Source: Phycisphaerae bacterium
GTDB taxonomy: Bacteria; Planctomycetota; Phycisphaerae; Phycisphaerales; SM1A02
NCBI GenBank assembly: GCA_002711415.1
Contig: PARI01000021.1
Span: forward strand, 44,470-83,740
DNA length: 39,271 bases
Direction of reading: 5' to 3'
Below the pieces are notes generated by a model, which did no database searches, was not told the DNA's origin, and worked only from the letters and a program-made list of their open reading frames with translations. The stretch's first letter is position 1. Every line of letters starts with the position of its first letter. Made by a program: the position numbers and the translations under genes. Positions 1-7,477 of this stretch are shown here, piece by piece.

Positions 1-1900
1 CCTGGATGGCGCCGTCACGGGTCTTCAAGGCACCGAGCAGCGCCGTCTGGGCATCATTGATCGAGTAGACCTGGCTGTTGCTGATCGCGACGGCCATGAG
101 CGTCTCGAGTGATCGAATGGTGTACTCGAGGGCGTCGTCACTGGTCATCATGCCGCCCGAGGCGCGATCCATGAGATTGGAGACCGTGCTGGCGAACTGG
201 TCATCGTTGCCGCCGGCGGCGAAGATGCTGACCCGGCGATCATCGGCGTACATCCGATCCATGGCGACCTTGTCGGTCGATGGAGCGACCACCAGGACGG
301 GCATGGCCCTGGTCAGCCCTGAGTTGTGGATCGACGAGATGGTGGATTCGACCATGCTGTCGGCTCCACGGACCACGATCAGGTCGATGCCGACCGAGTT
401 GACGATCTCCTGCTCGGCCTCGGCGTAGGTCGATCCGCCGGTGAGGACGGTGAAACCCATGCCCTGCAGCTGCGTCGATAGCTGGCGACGATCCTCGTCA
501 CTGCTGGCGATCACGGTGGCGTACATGTTCTCGCCGGAACCGACCGCTGAGGCCAGGATCGGGATCACGGTGAAGTCGCCCGGGAACGAGCGATCGGGCA
601 TCGCGTTGGCCAGGAGCAGCGCGGCATCCATCTGGATGCGGCGGTCCGGGTAGTGCAGGCACTCGATCAGCGGCTGCCGACGACCGGACTCGAGGATGCT
701 GCTGGCGCCGGCGTTCTTGGACAGCGCGAAGATGGCATCGGATGCCAGTGGCGTGTCCAGGTCCTCGATCGCCATCGAGAGAACGTCCTGGCAGGTGGCG
801 ACACCGCTGGCGGTTGCGAAGAACTGCGGGCTGTACTGCTTGTTGTCACCGAAGATCGGGTCGGACTGGCCGGCCTTCATCTGGTTCTCACGCCTCAGGT
901 CGGCGGCCACGTAGAGCGACAACGCGGTCGCATCACTGGGCTCGTGGACGAGGGCGTCTCTGGCCATGGTCATCGCCATGACCTGGCAGAAGATGTTCGT
1001 GGGAACCGGTGTGCCCTGGAGCCCGGCGAAGTGATCGTAACGCCAGAAGTTGTTGTCGGCGTCACCGGGATAGGGAATCAGGCTCTGCTGCTGGTTGAAG
1101 TACCGCCTGGCAAGAGCGGTGAACTGGCTGGCGACGTTGTCGGACTGCCCGCCCACCCTGCGATAGGCCCGCATTGCGGCGAGCTTGACGTTCTCCGGAG
1201 TCTCGGAGTTCTGGGCCAGTTCCAGGAGGAACGGGGCCGCCGTCGGCCAGCCGATCTGCCCGAGCATGTCGCAGATCTTCCTCTGGGTACCGGCATCCAC
1301 ATCTGGAAGCGCGACGCACAGTGGGATCACGGCCTGCCGCTTGATCTGCTCGATGACCTTGGTGACCTCGGCCTCCAACTGTGGATCCGTACCGTCGACG
1401 ATCTGCTTGAGCAGCTGGGGCATCGCGTATTCACCGGCGGCCAGCAGACGCTGCTCACCGAACATCTTCTGTCGGAGCGTGCCCACGAGCATCTTGATCG
1501 ATTCGGTGATGCGGTCCGGATTCCTCGCGAGGTCGTGCCTGCCCTGCTCGACCCTGGAATGGATCGTCCTGGCGAGTTCGCTCACGCCGTCTGACATGTT
1601 CCATCCACGGCTGATCGCGCGATCGAATCGGTCCTGAAATTTGGACTCGTCAACGAGCGTGGCCAGTTCGGCATCCGTGATGCCCGAATCAAGCAGTGCC
1701 TTGCCATTGGCCTCGGCCAGCTCCGGCTTGGCGATCAGCACGTAGTGGACGAACATCTCGAGCAGCTTGGACTGGTCAGCGTCATCGGAGTCCTGCATGA
1801 CGGGCATGGCCGGCGAGGCATCCACGTGACCGGCACCTGCGAAGACCACGCAGAGCGCAAGAGCGCATGCAAGCGCATTGGAGATGGCGAATGGTTTCAT
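1..1900 (-). CDS. Exported HEAT-like repeat protein with degenerate receiver-like domain (partial, 3' end missing)
   Basis: I read 633 codons without a stop from the ATG at 1900 to the window edge, so the C-terminus is missing. A GGAGG lies about 9 nt before the ATG. The N-terminus (MKPFAISNALACALALCVVF...) is a signal peptide with probable cleavage after about residue 28, so the protein is probably exported. Residues about 130-290 and 370-450 are helical and Ala/Leu-rich, as in HEAT or armadillo scaffolds (for example ICDMLGQIGWPTAAPFLLEL). Residues about 461-575 look like a CheY-type alpha/beta receiver fold: ATVIASSDEDRRQL, then IDLIVVRGAD, then MPVLVVAPS. Where a receiver has its phospho-Asp, this protein has Arg (about residue 511). 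Catalysis is not evident. A protein-interaction scaffold at the membrane or periplasm is my inference. It is divergent from the riboswitch gene and has its own promoter at 2035-2064. Confidence 0.8.
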   Translation of the reverse strand, partial: MKPFAISNALACALALCVVFAGAGHVDASPAMPVMQDSDDADQSKLLEMFVHYVLIAKPELAEANGKALLDSGITDAELATLVDESKFQDRFDRAISRGWNMSDGVSELARTIHSRVEQGRHDLARNPDRITESIKMLVGTLRQKMFGEQRLLAAGEYAMPQLLKQIVDGTDPQLEAEVTKVIEQIKRQAVIPLCVALPDVDAGTQRKICDMLGQIGWPTAAPFLLELAQNSETPENVKLAAMRAYRRVGGQSDNVASQFTALARRYFNQQQSLIPYPGDADNNFWRYDHFAGLQGTPVPTNIFCQVMAMTMARDALVHEPSDATALSLYVAADLRRENQMKAGQSDPIFGDNKQYSPQFFATASGVATCQDVLSMAIEDLDTPLASDAIFALSKNAGASSILESGRRQPLIECLHYPDRRIQMDAALLLANAMPDRSFPGDFTVIPILASAVGSGENMYATVIASSDEDRRQLSTQLQGMGFTVLTGGSTYAEAEQEIVNSVGIDLIVVRGADSMVESTISSIHNSGLTRAMPVLVVAPSTDKVAMDRMYADDRRVSIFAAGGNDDQFASTVSNLMDRASGGMMTSDDALEYTIRSLETLMAVAISNSQVYSINDAQTALLGALKTRDGAIQ

Positions 1901-2034
1901 CGAATCTGTTCCTCCACAACCCTGGAGAGGGCATGCGATCGAGACTCCCGGCAGGATCCGAGATCGGTCCGGGGCGTCAGAGTGAGCCTCGAAATGGGGT
2001 TTGATCCATTCCGGGGACGGCTGAGCGAGACGCC

Positions 2035-2064
2035 AGTCTATCCCTGATCCGCTTCGATTGTCAA
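2035..2064 (-). promoter_or_regulatory. Sigma-70-type promoter for the exported HEAT-like gene
   Basis: On the minus strand, a perfect -35 TTGACA (2064-2059) and a -10 TAGACT (2040-2035) are separated by 18 nt. The predicted start is near 2028, which gives a leader of about 128 nt before the ATG at 1900. The same -10 (TAGACT) is used by the predicted rpoBC promoter at 26221-26249. Confidence 0.65.
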
Positions 2065-2074
2065 AGAATCGACT

Positions 2075-2104
2075 CGGACACGTCTGCTGGAGATCGAGTA
2101 GAGT
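2075..2104 (+). promoter_or_regulatory. Candidate promoter of the cobalamin riboswitch transcript
   Basis: A -35-like CGGACA (2075-2080) and a -10 TAGAGT (2099-2104) are 18 nt apart. A start about 6-7 nt downstream falls at 2110-2111, exactly where the 5' strand of riboswitch helix P1 begins. The -35 is imperfect. The positional agreement with P1 is the main support. Confidence 0.45.
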
Positions 2105-2109
2105 GGAGG

Positions 2110-2310
2110 GGACTCGAATTGCCGGTGTTCAAGACCGGCCGATGCAACCGAGCGTGATCATTGCATCGAGGGAAGCGTGGTGAAACACCACCGCGGACGC
2201 GCCGCCGTGACGGGCAGTCAATGACTGACACGGGCACCCATGAGGCCACTGTCGAAGATCGACGGGAAGGCGGGTGACCCGGCCCGAAGCCGGAAAACCT
2301 GCTCGAGTCC
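2110..2310 (+). promoter_or_regulatory. Cobalamin (adenosylcobalamin) riboswitch
   Basis: The closing helix P1 is visible as GGACTCGA (2110-2117) pairing perfectly with TCGAGTCC (2303-2310). Inside it lie the conserved pieces of the cobalamin aptamer in order: a 5' hairpin GCCGGT...ACCGGC (2121-2139); the core GGGAAGCGTGGTGAAACACC with the P4 hairpin (from 2170); GCGGACGCGCCGCCGTGA; GCCACTG...GGGAAGGCG (2244-2272); and the B12-box-like GAAGCCGGAAAACCTGC (2286-2302). Cobalamin riboswitches normally reduce expression of downstream B12 uptake or synthesis genes when the cofactor is plentiful. The downstream genes here are not classical B12 genes. The boundaries are set by P1. Confidence 0.92.
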
Positions 2311-2386
2311 GTCGTGGACGCCTGCGCGAATCGGGAGTCATGCGGGCCGATCCCGCTGCAACCAGATCCGGCGTCCGTTTCAACCC

Positions 2387-2407
2387 GGCGATGTCCGTGA
2401 CATCGCC
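2387..2407 (+). promoter_or_regulatory. Hairpin between riboswitch and ribosome binding site (possible expression platform)
   Basis: GGCGATGTC (2387-2395) pairs perfectly with GACATCGCC (2399-2407) across a 3-nt loop. It ends 11 nt before the GGAGG (2419-2423) of the first gene. There is no U-tract, so an intrinsic terminator is unlikely. Control of translation initiation or an anti-sequestering element is more plausible. I could not test alternative pairings with the aptamer. Confidence 0.4.
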
Positions 2408-2430
2408 TCGTCTGACCTGGAGGTGTTCCA

Positions 2431-3342
2431 GTGTGTGCAGTCTTCACGCGTTTGATCATGGTGCTGGCCCTGACCTGCCCGATGCTCGCCAGCGGGAAGA
2501 GCGGTCCATCCTCCCACGCAAGTTCCGTCATCGACTACGTCCCGGGTCTGGACACGTTTCCGTACGACACGCCGGAAGCAGCCCTGGGCATGCCGACGCG
2601 AATGAGCGGATTCAAGTTCGACCCGATCGCGGTCAGCCCGTTCCAACCGGCGTTCGGCCCCAATGAACTGGTCTCGATCGGCACGGGAGGGCATCTCGTC
2701 GTCGGGTTCGAGGAACCCGTCATTGACGATCCCGCCAACCCCTTCGGCATCGACCTGCTGGTCTTCGGCAACAGCATGTTCATCGATGCCGGACCACCCA
2801 ACGGCATGGTGGCCGGCCTCTACAGTGAAGGCGGCATGATCGAGGTCTCCCTCGACGGCTCTCGATGGCACCTGGTCGATTCGGTCGAGGCCGACGGCCT
2901 CTATCCCACGATGGGGTATGTCGACAACGGACCGTATGACCAGTCGCCCGGCCGCATCGAGACCTCGTTCACGCATCCGGTCGATCCAGACCTGCAGTTG
3001 GAGGATCTGCTCGGCATGAATCACCAGCAGTTGGTCCAGGCCTACGACGGTTCAGGTGGCGGCGCCGGCATCGACCTGGCCGACCTGGGTCTCGATTCGA
3101 TCCGGTACGTGCGCATCAGCGTGCAGACGCCTGGAACCATCATAGAGATCGATGCCTTCGCCGACGTCACCGCCGTGGAGGACGCGCCCGCATCGGATCT
3201 GGACGGAGATGGTCGAGTCGACGGGAACGACCTGGCGATGCTCCTGGCCCAGTGGGCGATCGCCGGTGGACCGGCGGACATCGACGGCTCCGGCCTGGTC
3301 GACGGACTCGATCTGGCCATCCTGCTTGGAGAATGGTTTTGA
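2431..3342 (+). CDS. B12-riboswitch-linked secreted protein with C-terminal dockerin-like repeats
   Basis: The start is GTG at 2431 with GGAGG 7 nt upstream (2419-2423). The product is 303 residues. Residues 1-22 form a signal peptide. Residues about 30-245 are one compact domain (VIDYVPGLDTFPYDTPEAAL, PFQPAFGPNELVSIGTGGHL, FGIDLLVFGNSMF, VRISVQTPGTIIEIDAFADV) that looks like a beta-rich extracellular fold and carries no catalytic motif I can name. Residues about 255-303 hold two dockerin-like calcium-binding repeats (DLDGDGRVDGNDL and DIDGSGLVDGLDL) of the type common at the ends of planctomycete exported proteins. Placement directly after a cobalamin riboswitch suggests a role in capture of cobalamin or a B12-dependent alternative at the cell surface. 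That is inference, as I cannot assign a function. The 3' end overlaps the next gene by 10 nt, implying translational coupling. Confidence 0.88.
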   Translation: MCAVFTRLIMVLALTCPMLASGKSGPSSHASSVIDYVPGLDTFPYDTPEAALGMPTRMSGFKFDPIAVSPFQPAFGPNELVSIGTGGHLVVGFEEPVIDDPANPFGIDLLVFGNSMFIDAGPPNGMVAGLYSEGGMIEVSLDGSRWHLVDSVEADGLYPTMGYVDNGPYDQSPGRIETSFTHPVDPDLQLEDLLGMNHQQLVQAYDGSGGGAGIDLADLGLDSIRYVRISVQTPGTIIEIDAFADVTAVEDAPASDLDGDGRVDGNDLAMLLAQWAIAGGPADIDGSGLVDGLDLAILLGEWF

Positions 3343-4133
3343 ACACCAGGCATGCAGGGTTCACACTCGTCGAGGTCGTGGTCACCATTGCGCTGGTGGG
3401 CATGCTGCTGGCGATGACCTTCACAGGTCTCAGCGGCGCCAGGCGAGGAGCGCTCCAGGGGCGGTGCCAGTCCAACCTCCGGCAGATGATCACGGCGGCG
3501 CAGTCCTACGCGCTGGTCAATGGCGGAGCGTTCCCGGCGGCGCTACTCTACGAGGTCGAAAATGGTGGCATCTCGACCCGGGCATGGGATTTCGTCCAGG
3601 AAGCCGATGGAACGATCACCCCCGGCGTGCTGTGGTCGTACACGGACCAGCCGTTGGAGGTCCAGCAGTGTCCCGGGTTCGCAGGAGACGCCAACTTCGG
3701 AGCTGATCCGTACACCGGTTACAACTACAACACGAGCTTCATCGGGGCCGAGGGACGGTATCCCGTGCCGGGACCCGATGGCCAGATACTCGATGGCTGG
3801 AACAACGTCCGTCGCGGGGTGCTTCCGTCCCAGTGGCACGCGCCAGCCAACACGGTCGTCTTCGCCGATGCGGGATATGCCAGCGGGGCCAACAAGTTCA
3901 TGCGGGCACCTGGCAACACCGTGGAGAACAACATCGGCATGGTCTACGCGGGCGGACAGGCGTTTCGACATGGTGATGGCTGCTGCTGCGCATGGTTGGA
4001 CGGCCACTGCTCCAGAAGGACGGATCCCCACGAGGGCATCCATGCCACGCAGACGCTGCTTGATGAGATCATGGGGTATCCTCGAAACGGCTTCCTCTCC
4101 CAGGATGACCTGCTCTACGATCCTCGCCGATGA
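3333..4133 (+). CDS. Prepilin-like protein (type II secretion / type IV pilin family) with H-X9-DG motif
   Basis: I chose ATG 3333, inside the end of the preceding gene, because it places a canonical prepilin leader at the N-terminus: a short basic stretch, then G9-FTLVE with Glu at mature position +5 and a hydrophobic helix (residues 14-34). An earlier in-frame start near 3252 would bury this signal. The product is 266 residues. It resembles the large planctomycete family of prepilin-like proteins (DUF1559-like). Near residues 214-226 it has RHG...LDGH, matching the H-X9-DG pattern of such proteins. Unusually, Cys217-Cys219 form a CCC run inside that motif. It is translationally coupled to the secreted protein upstream and probably shares its riboswitch. 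A role in assembly or export at the outer surface is inferred. Confidence 0.85.
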   Translation: MVLNTRHAGFTLVEVVVTIALVGMLLAMTFTGLSGARRGALQGRCQSNLRQMITAAQSYALVNGGAFPAALLYEVENGGISTRAWDFVQEADGTITPGVLWSYTDQPLEVQQCPGFAGDANFGADPYTGYNYNTSFIGAEGRYPVPGPDGQILDGWNNVRRGVLPSQWHAPANTVVFADAGYASGANKFMRAPGNTVENNIGMVYAGGQAFRHGDGCCCAWLDGHCSRRTDPHEGIHATQTLLDEIMGYPRNGFLSQDDLLYDPRR

Positions 4134-4134
4134 C

Positions 4135-5370
4135 ATGGAGACCCCGACGGTGTCGACGACCCAGCTGCCCGGATACGCCCAGGCGATCGACTCGGTACTC
4201 CATGAGGTGGGCCTGATCGAACCCGGCAGGGTTCCATTGGAGGAGGCCGCCGGCACCGTCCTGGCCGAACCGATCAAGGCTGATCGAGACATGCCCGCGT
4301 TCAATCGCGCGGCCATGGACGGGTACGCGCTTCGAAGCAGCGAATACGAGACCGACCGACCGTTCCAGGTCCATGCGGAACTGCCTGCGGGTGGGCGCCT
4401 GGCTGCACCCCCACCACCCGGTTCATGCATCACGATCGCGACGGGCGCAGCCGTCCCGGATCCACTGGACTGCGTGATCGAGCACGAGATGAGCGACCGG
4501 CGGTCTCCGGTCCGGTTCACACCCGACCATGTCGATCCGGGAAGAAACATCCACCCGACCGGAGCCGATGCCCGAGCCGGTGCGATCCTCGTGCCTGCAG
4601 GCAGTCGGCTTGATGCGGTCGCCATGGGACTGGCCGCGACCGTCGGCATGGTCCGACCACTGGTGAGAACGGCATCGGTCGCCTTGGTGAGCACCGGCGA
4701 TGAACTGGTCCCACCATCACGGTCGACGCTGGAGCACGGCCAGATCCGCAATGGAAACGGCGTCATGTTGAAGCAGCTCATGCGGGGATTCGGAGCCAGG
4801 GTCGTCCACGAGACGACCGCGCCGGACGATCTGGACTCGACCATCGAGGCCATCGGGGCCGCCCTGGAGCAGGCCGACCTGGTCGTGACGATCGGCGGGA
4901 TCAGCGCCGGAGACCGGGACCACGTCGCACCAGCCGTGCAGCGACTGGGTGGCCACTGGGCGCTTCGGGGCGCGTCGATCCAACCAGGCAAGCCGATCGC
5001 CGCGGTGACCATCGATTCTAGGATTCGAGTGCTCTGTCTTCCGGGCAATCCGGTCTCGGTGCTCGCGACGGCACACCTGTTCGCCTGGCCGGTCCTGCTG
5101 AAGGCGTCCGGCACCCCGAGCGATCTGCCATGGCGCACGGGTCGACTGGCCGACTCGATCGGTCCGTCACGGCGTGAACGGTTCCGCCCGGCGGTGCTGG
5201 GAACCAGCGGACGGATCCGGGTCCCGGCATGGGCCGGCTCGGGCGACATGGCCCATGCCGCGATGAGCAACGGCCTCGTGCAGCTGCCTGCATCGACCAC
5301 GCTTGGACAGGACGCATCGGTCCGTTTCCTTCCGTATGCTGGTTCCACGATCGACCCGGAGTCACCATGA
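4135..5370 (+). CDS. moeA: Molybdopterin molybdenumtransferase MoeA
   Basis: The product is 411 residues from ATG 4135, in line with MoeA family length. MoeA inserts molybdate into adenylylated molybdopterin in the cytoplasm, completing molybdenum cofactor. Supporting motifs are FNRAAMDGYALR near the N-terminus, IATGAAVPDPLDCVIEHE, VALVSTGDEL, the MoCF-domain signature GGISAGDRDHV, IQPGKP and CLPGNPVS. The start is uncertain. There is no clear Shine-Dalgarno, and ATG 4105 in the same frame would add 10 residues and overlap the prepilin gene. The gene begins 1 nt after the prepilin stop and overlaps moaD by 4 nt (ATGA). It therefore probably sits in the riboswitch transcript. Confidence 0.93.
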   Translation: METPTVSTTQLPGYAQAIDSVLHEVGLIEPGRVPLEEAAGTVLAEPIKADRDMPAFNRAAMDGYALRSSEYETDRPFQVHAELPAGGRLAAPPPPGSCITIATGAAVPDPLDCVIEHEMSDRRSPVRFTPDHVDPGRNIHPTGADARAGAILVPAGSRLDAVAMGLAATVGMVRPLVRTASVALVSTGDELVPPSRSTLEHGQIRNGNGVMLKQLMRGFGARVVHETTAPDDLDSTIEAIGAALEQADLVVTIGGISAGDRDHVAPAVQRLGGHWALRGASIQPGKPIAAVTIDSRIRVLCLPGNPVSVLATAHLFAWPVLLKASGTPSDLPWRTGRLADSIGPSRRERFRPAVLGTSGRIRVPAWAGSGDMAHAAMSNGLVQLPASTTLGQDASVRFLPYAGSTIDPESP

Positions 5371-5615
5371 TTCACTGCACGCTGGTGTTGCTTGCCCGGC
5401 TGGCCGAGATCGCCGGCACCGCTGAAGTGTCCATGAAGATGGAGGCCGGCGCGACGGTTGCCGATGCCGTCGAGCAACTGCGAGAGCGTCACCCGGGACT
5501 GTTCGACCTGCTCGAGGCCTCGGTGCCGGCCATCGATGACGAGTACGTGCCGATGGACACCCCGGTGAAGGACGGGATGACGATCGCGCTGATTCCACCG
5601 GTCAGCGGAGGGTGA
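5367..5615 (+). CDS. moaD: Molybdopterin synthase small subunit MoaD
   Basis: The product is 82 residues with a ubiquitin-like fold pattern, ending in the required Gly-Gly (IPPVSGG). That tail is thiocarboxylated to donate sulfur to precursor Z together with MoaE. The N-terminus (CTLVLLARLAEIAGTAEVSM) is typical of the family. The ATG overlaps the moeA TGA (ATGA), showing translational coupling. No moaE, moaA or moaC is visible in the window. The stop (5613-5615) abuts the stop of convergent mutL with no spacer and no terminator hairpin. Confidence 0.92.
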   Translation: MIHCTLVLLARLAEIAGTAEVSMKMEAGATVADAVEQLRERHPGLFDLLEASVPAIDDEYVPMDTPVKDGMTIALIPPVSGG

Positions 5616-7400
5616 TCAGCGGCGCTCGAACCGCTTGTCCAGCTCGTCGATGCCGATCCGAAGTGTCGTCGGTCGCCCATGGGGACATCGACTCGACCGC
5701 TCCACGAGTTCACGCTGTTGCAGCAGTTCGGCGATCTCGCGATCGGTCAGTGAATCACCGGCCTTGATCGCCGCCTTGCAGGCCATCATGTCCAGCACCT
5801 CGCTGAGCACCGCCTCCTCACCGAGCCCGATGCCCGAGGCAAAGCTCTGCAGCATCGATTCCACGAACGGGCCGGGCTCGACCTTGCGTTCAAGCAGCAG
5901 GACGGGGAAGCAGTGCACGCCGAGCGTGTCCGGTCCGATCGGGCTGACCTCGATGCCGAGTCGTTGAAGGACCGGTTGCAACTGATCCAGAACCTCGAGG
6001 CCGGCCTGGTCGGTTTGGACCGCGGCGGGCACGAGCATCCGCTGGATGTCCATGTCCGACTCCTCGACGCGCTGCTTGAGCTTCTCGAAGAGGATCCGTT
6101 CATGCAGTGCATGCTGATCGATCAGCAGCATCCCCTGCTCGTCCTCGACGACCAGGTACTTTCGGTGCACCTGGAGTACCCTGCTGGCCTTCCTCGCCAT
6201 CGGGATCGACTGTTCCGGGTCGATCGGTGCGACGACCGCGGGGCCGACCTGCTCGGCCAGGGTGGCGTACTCGATGCCGGGGGATGCGGTCGTGCTGGTC
6301 GGGGTGGGGATGGACCTGGTCGTGCCGGAACCGGAGCCGTAGTCGGGACGATGGCCATATGAAGGTTGGTTCAGCGGCATCGGAGCGACCAGGTCGCGTT
6401 GATCCAGCGCCTTGGCGGCGACCCTCCTGACGACACGATGCATCAACTGCGGGTCCCGGAACCGCACCTGGATCTTGGTCGGGTGCACGTTGACGTCGAC
6501 CTGTCTCGGATCGAGTTCCAGGAACAGCGCCGCGGTCGGGCAGCGACCGGGCTCGACCAGGCCTCGATACGATTCCTTGAGCGCATGCTGAAGCGAGGCA
6601 TCCTGGATCAGTCGACCATTGAGGTAGAACCGCGTATTCCGCCAGTTGCCACGTGCGATCGCGGGAGTGCCCAGCAGCCCCCACACGCTCGGCCCGCCTG
6701 GAATGCCCTCGGACGGCGCATCGAAGGAGACCTCGATCAACTGCTCCTGGAACTCCTTCCCGAGGATGTCGATCACGCGCCGTGAAGGCTGGCTGGTCGG
6801 TGACAGTTCCAGCACCGTCCGACCATCGGTGACGAGGGTGAACCCGATCGACGGATGCGCCATCGCGATGGACCTGACGGTCTCGGCGATCCGGCCGTTC
6901 TCGGCGCGATCGGTCTTGAGGAACTTGCGACGACCCGGCGTGTTGAAGAACAGGTGCTCGACACTGACCGAGGTGCCCGGCGCGCCGGCGGCGGGCTCGA
7001 CCGGATTCGCATCGCCCCCGACGACCCGAAGCAGTGATGCGGCATCGTCCTCAGCGGTCCTGGAACGGACCGAGAGATGGCTTACGGCACCGATCGATGC
7101 CAGCGCCTCCCCGCGGAACCCCATCGTTCCGATCGAATCGAGGTCCTCGACCTGGATGATCTTGCTGGTCGCATGTGATTCGATCGCCAGTGGCAGGTCA
7201 TCGGCGCTGATTCCGCACCCATCATCGACGACATGCACCAGGTCGCGGCCTCCACCGGACGTCTCGATGCGGATCCGTGACGAACCGGCATCGATGGAGT
7301 TCTCGACCAGTTCCTTGATGATGTTGGCCGGTCGCTCGATGACTTCACCGGCAGCGATCTGGTCGACCAGGAGCTGAGGAAGTCGTTGAATCCGGGGCAT
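5616..7400 (-). CDS. mutL: DNA mismatch repair protein MutL with endonuclease motif
   Basis: The product is 594 residues. The N-terminal GHKL ATPase domain has the expected boxes: LPQLLVDQIAAGEVIERPA, IKELVENSIDAGSS, VDDGCGIS and TMGFRGEALASI. The C-terminal dimerisation and nuclease domain carries DQHALHERILFE, matching DQHA(x)2E(x)4E, as well as ACKAAIKAGD and CPHGRPT. These are the metal-binding motifs of nicking MutL proteins found in bacteria without MutH. Inference: methyl-independent mismatch repair. The start is an ATG only 7 nt after a TACAAT box, with no Shine-Dalgarno, so the mRNA may be leaderless. mutS is not in the window. Confidence 0.97.
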   Translation of the reverse strand: MPRIQRLPQLLVDQIAAGEVIERPANIIKELVENSIDAGSSRIRIETSGGGRDLVHVVDDGCGISADDLPLAIESHATSKIIQVEDLDSIGTMGFRGEALASIGAVSHLSVRSRTAEDDAASLLRVVGGDANPVEPAAGAPGTSVSVEHLFFNTPGRRKFLKTDRAENGRIAETVRSIAMAHPSIGFTLVTDGRTVLELSPTSQPSRRVIDILGKEFQEQLIEVSFDAPSEGIPGGPSVWGLLGTPAIARGNWRNTRFYLNGRLIQDASLQHALKESYRGLVEPGRCPTAALFLELDPRQVDVNVHPTKIQVRFRDPQLMHRVVRRVAAKALDQRDLVAPMPLNQPSYGHRPDYGSGSGTTRSIPTPTSTTASPGIEYATLAEQVGPAVVAPIDPEQSIPMARKASRVLQVHRKYLVVEDEQGMLLIDQHALHERILFEKLKQRVEESDMDIQRMLVPAAVQTDQAGLEVLDQLQPVLQRLGIEVSPIGPDTLGVHCFPVLLLERKVEPGPFVESMLQSFASGIGLGEEAVLSEVLDMMACKAAIKAGDSLTDREIAELLQQRELVERSSRCPHGRPTTLRIGIDELDKRFERR

Positions 7401-7407
7401 GCGGACG

Positions 7408-7435
7408 ATTGTACCCGGCTTCAGGTTTTCTCAAA
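7408..7435 (-). promoter_or_regulatory. mutL promoter immediately before the start codon
   Basis: On the minus strand a -10 TACAAT lies at 7413-7408 and a -35-like TTGAGA or TTTGAG at 7434-7429 or 7435-7430, with a 15-16 nt spacer. Only 7 nt separate the -10 from the ATG at 7400. Transcription would therefore start at or next to the start codon. Confidence 0.6.
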
Positions 7436-7477
7436 CGGCATTTCCAAAGCCACGGGGGCGGGTCGGTCGACGAAACA

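Noticed and set aside
653-1594. 313-codon plus-strand frame
   Set aside because: The minus strand carries a continuous 633-codon frame with a signal peptide and ribosome site. The plus frame is its shadow.
2061-2531. Minus-strand frames over the riboswitch region
   Set aside because: They run through the riboswitch aptamer and into the secreted-protein gene, have no ribosome site, and their translations look random.
2431-3342. Cellulosome component, because of dockerin-like repeats
   Set aside because: No cohesin or scaffoldin is present. Such repeats are common at the ends of planctomycete secreted proteins without cellulosomes.
3543-5492. 649-codon minus-strand frame opposite the prepilin-like gene and moeA
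   Set aside because: MoeA motifs on the plus strand are clear. The antisense translation has no recognisable domain and crosses gene boundaries.
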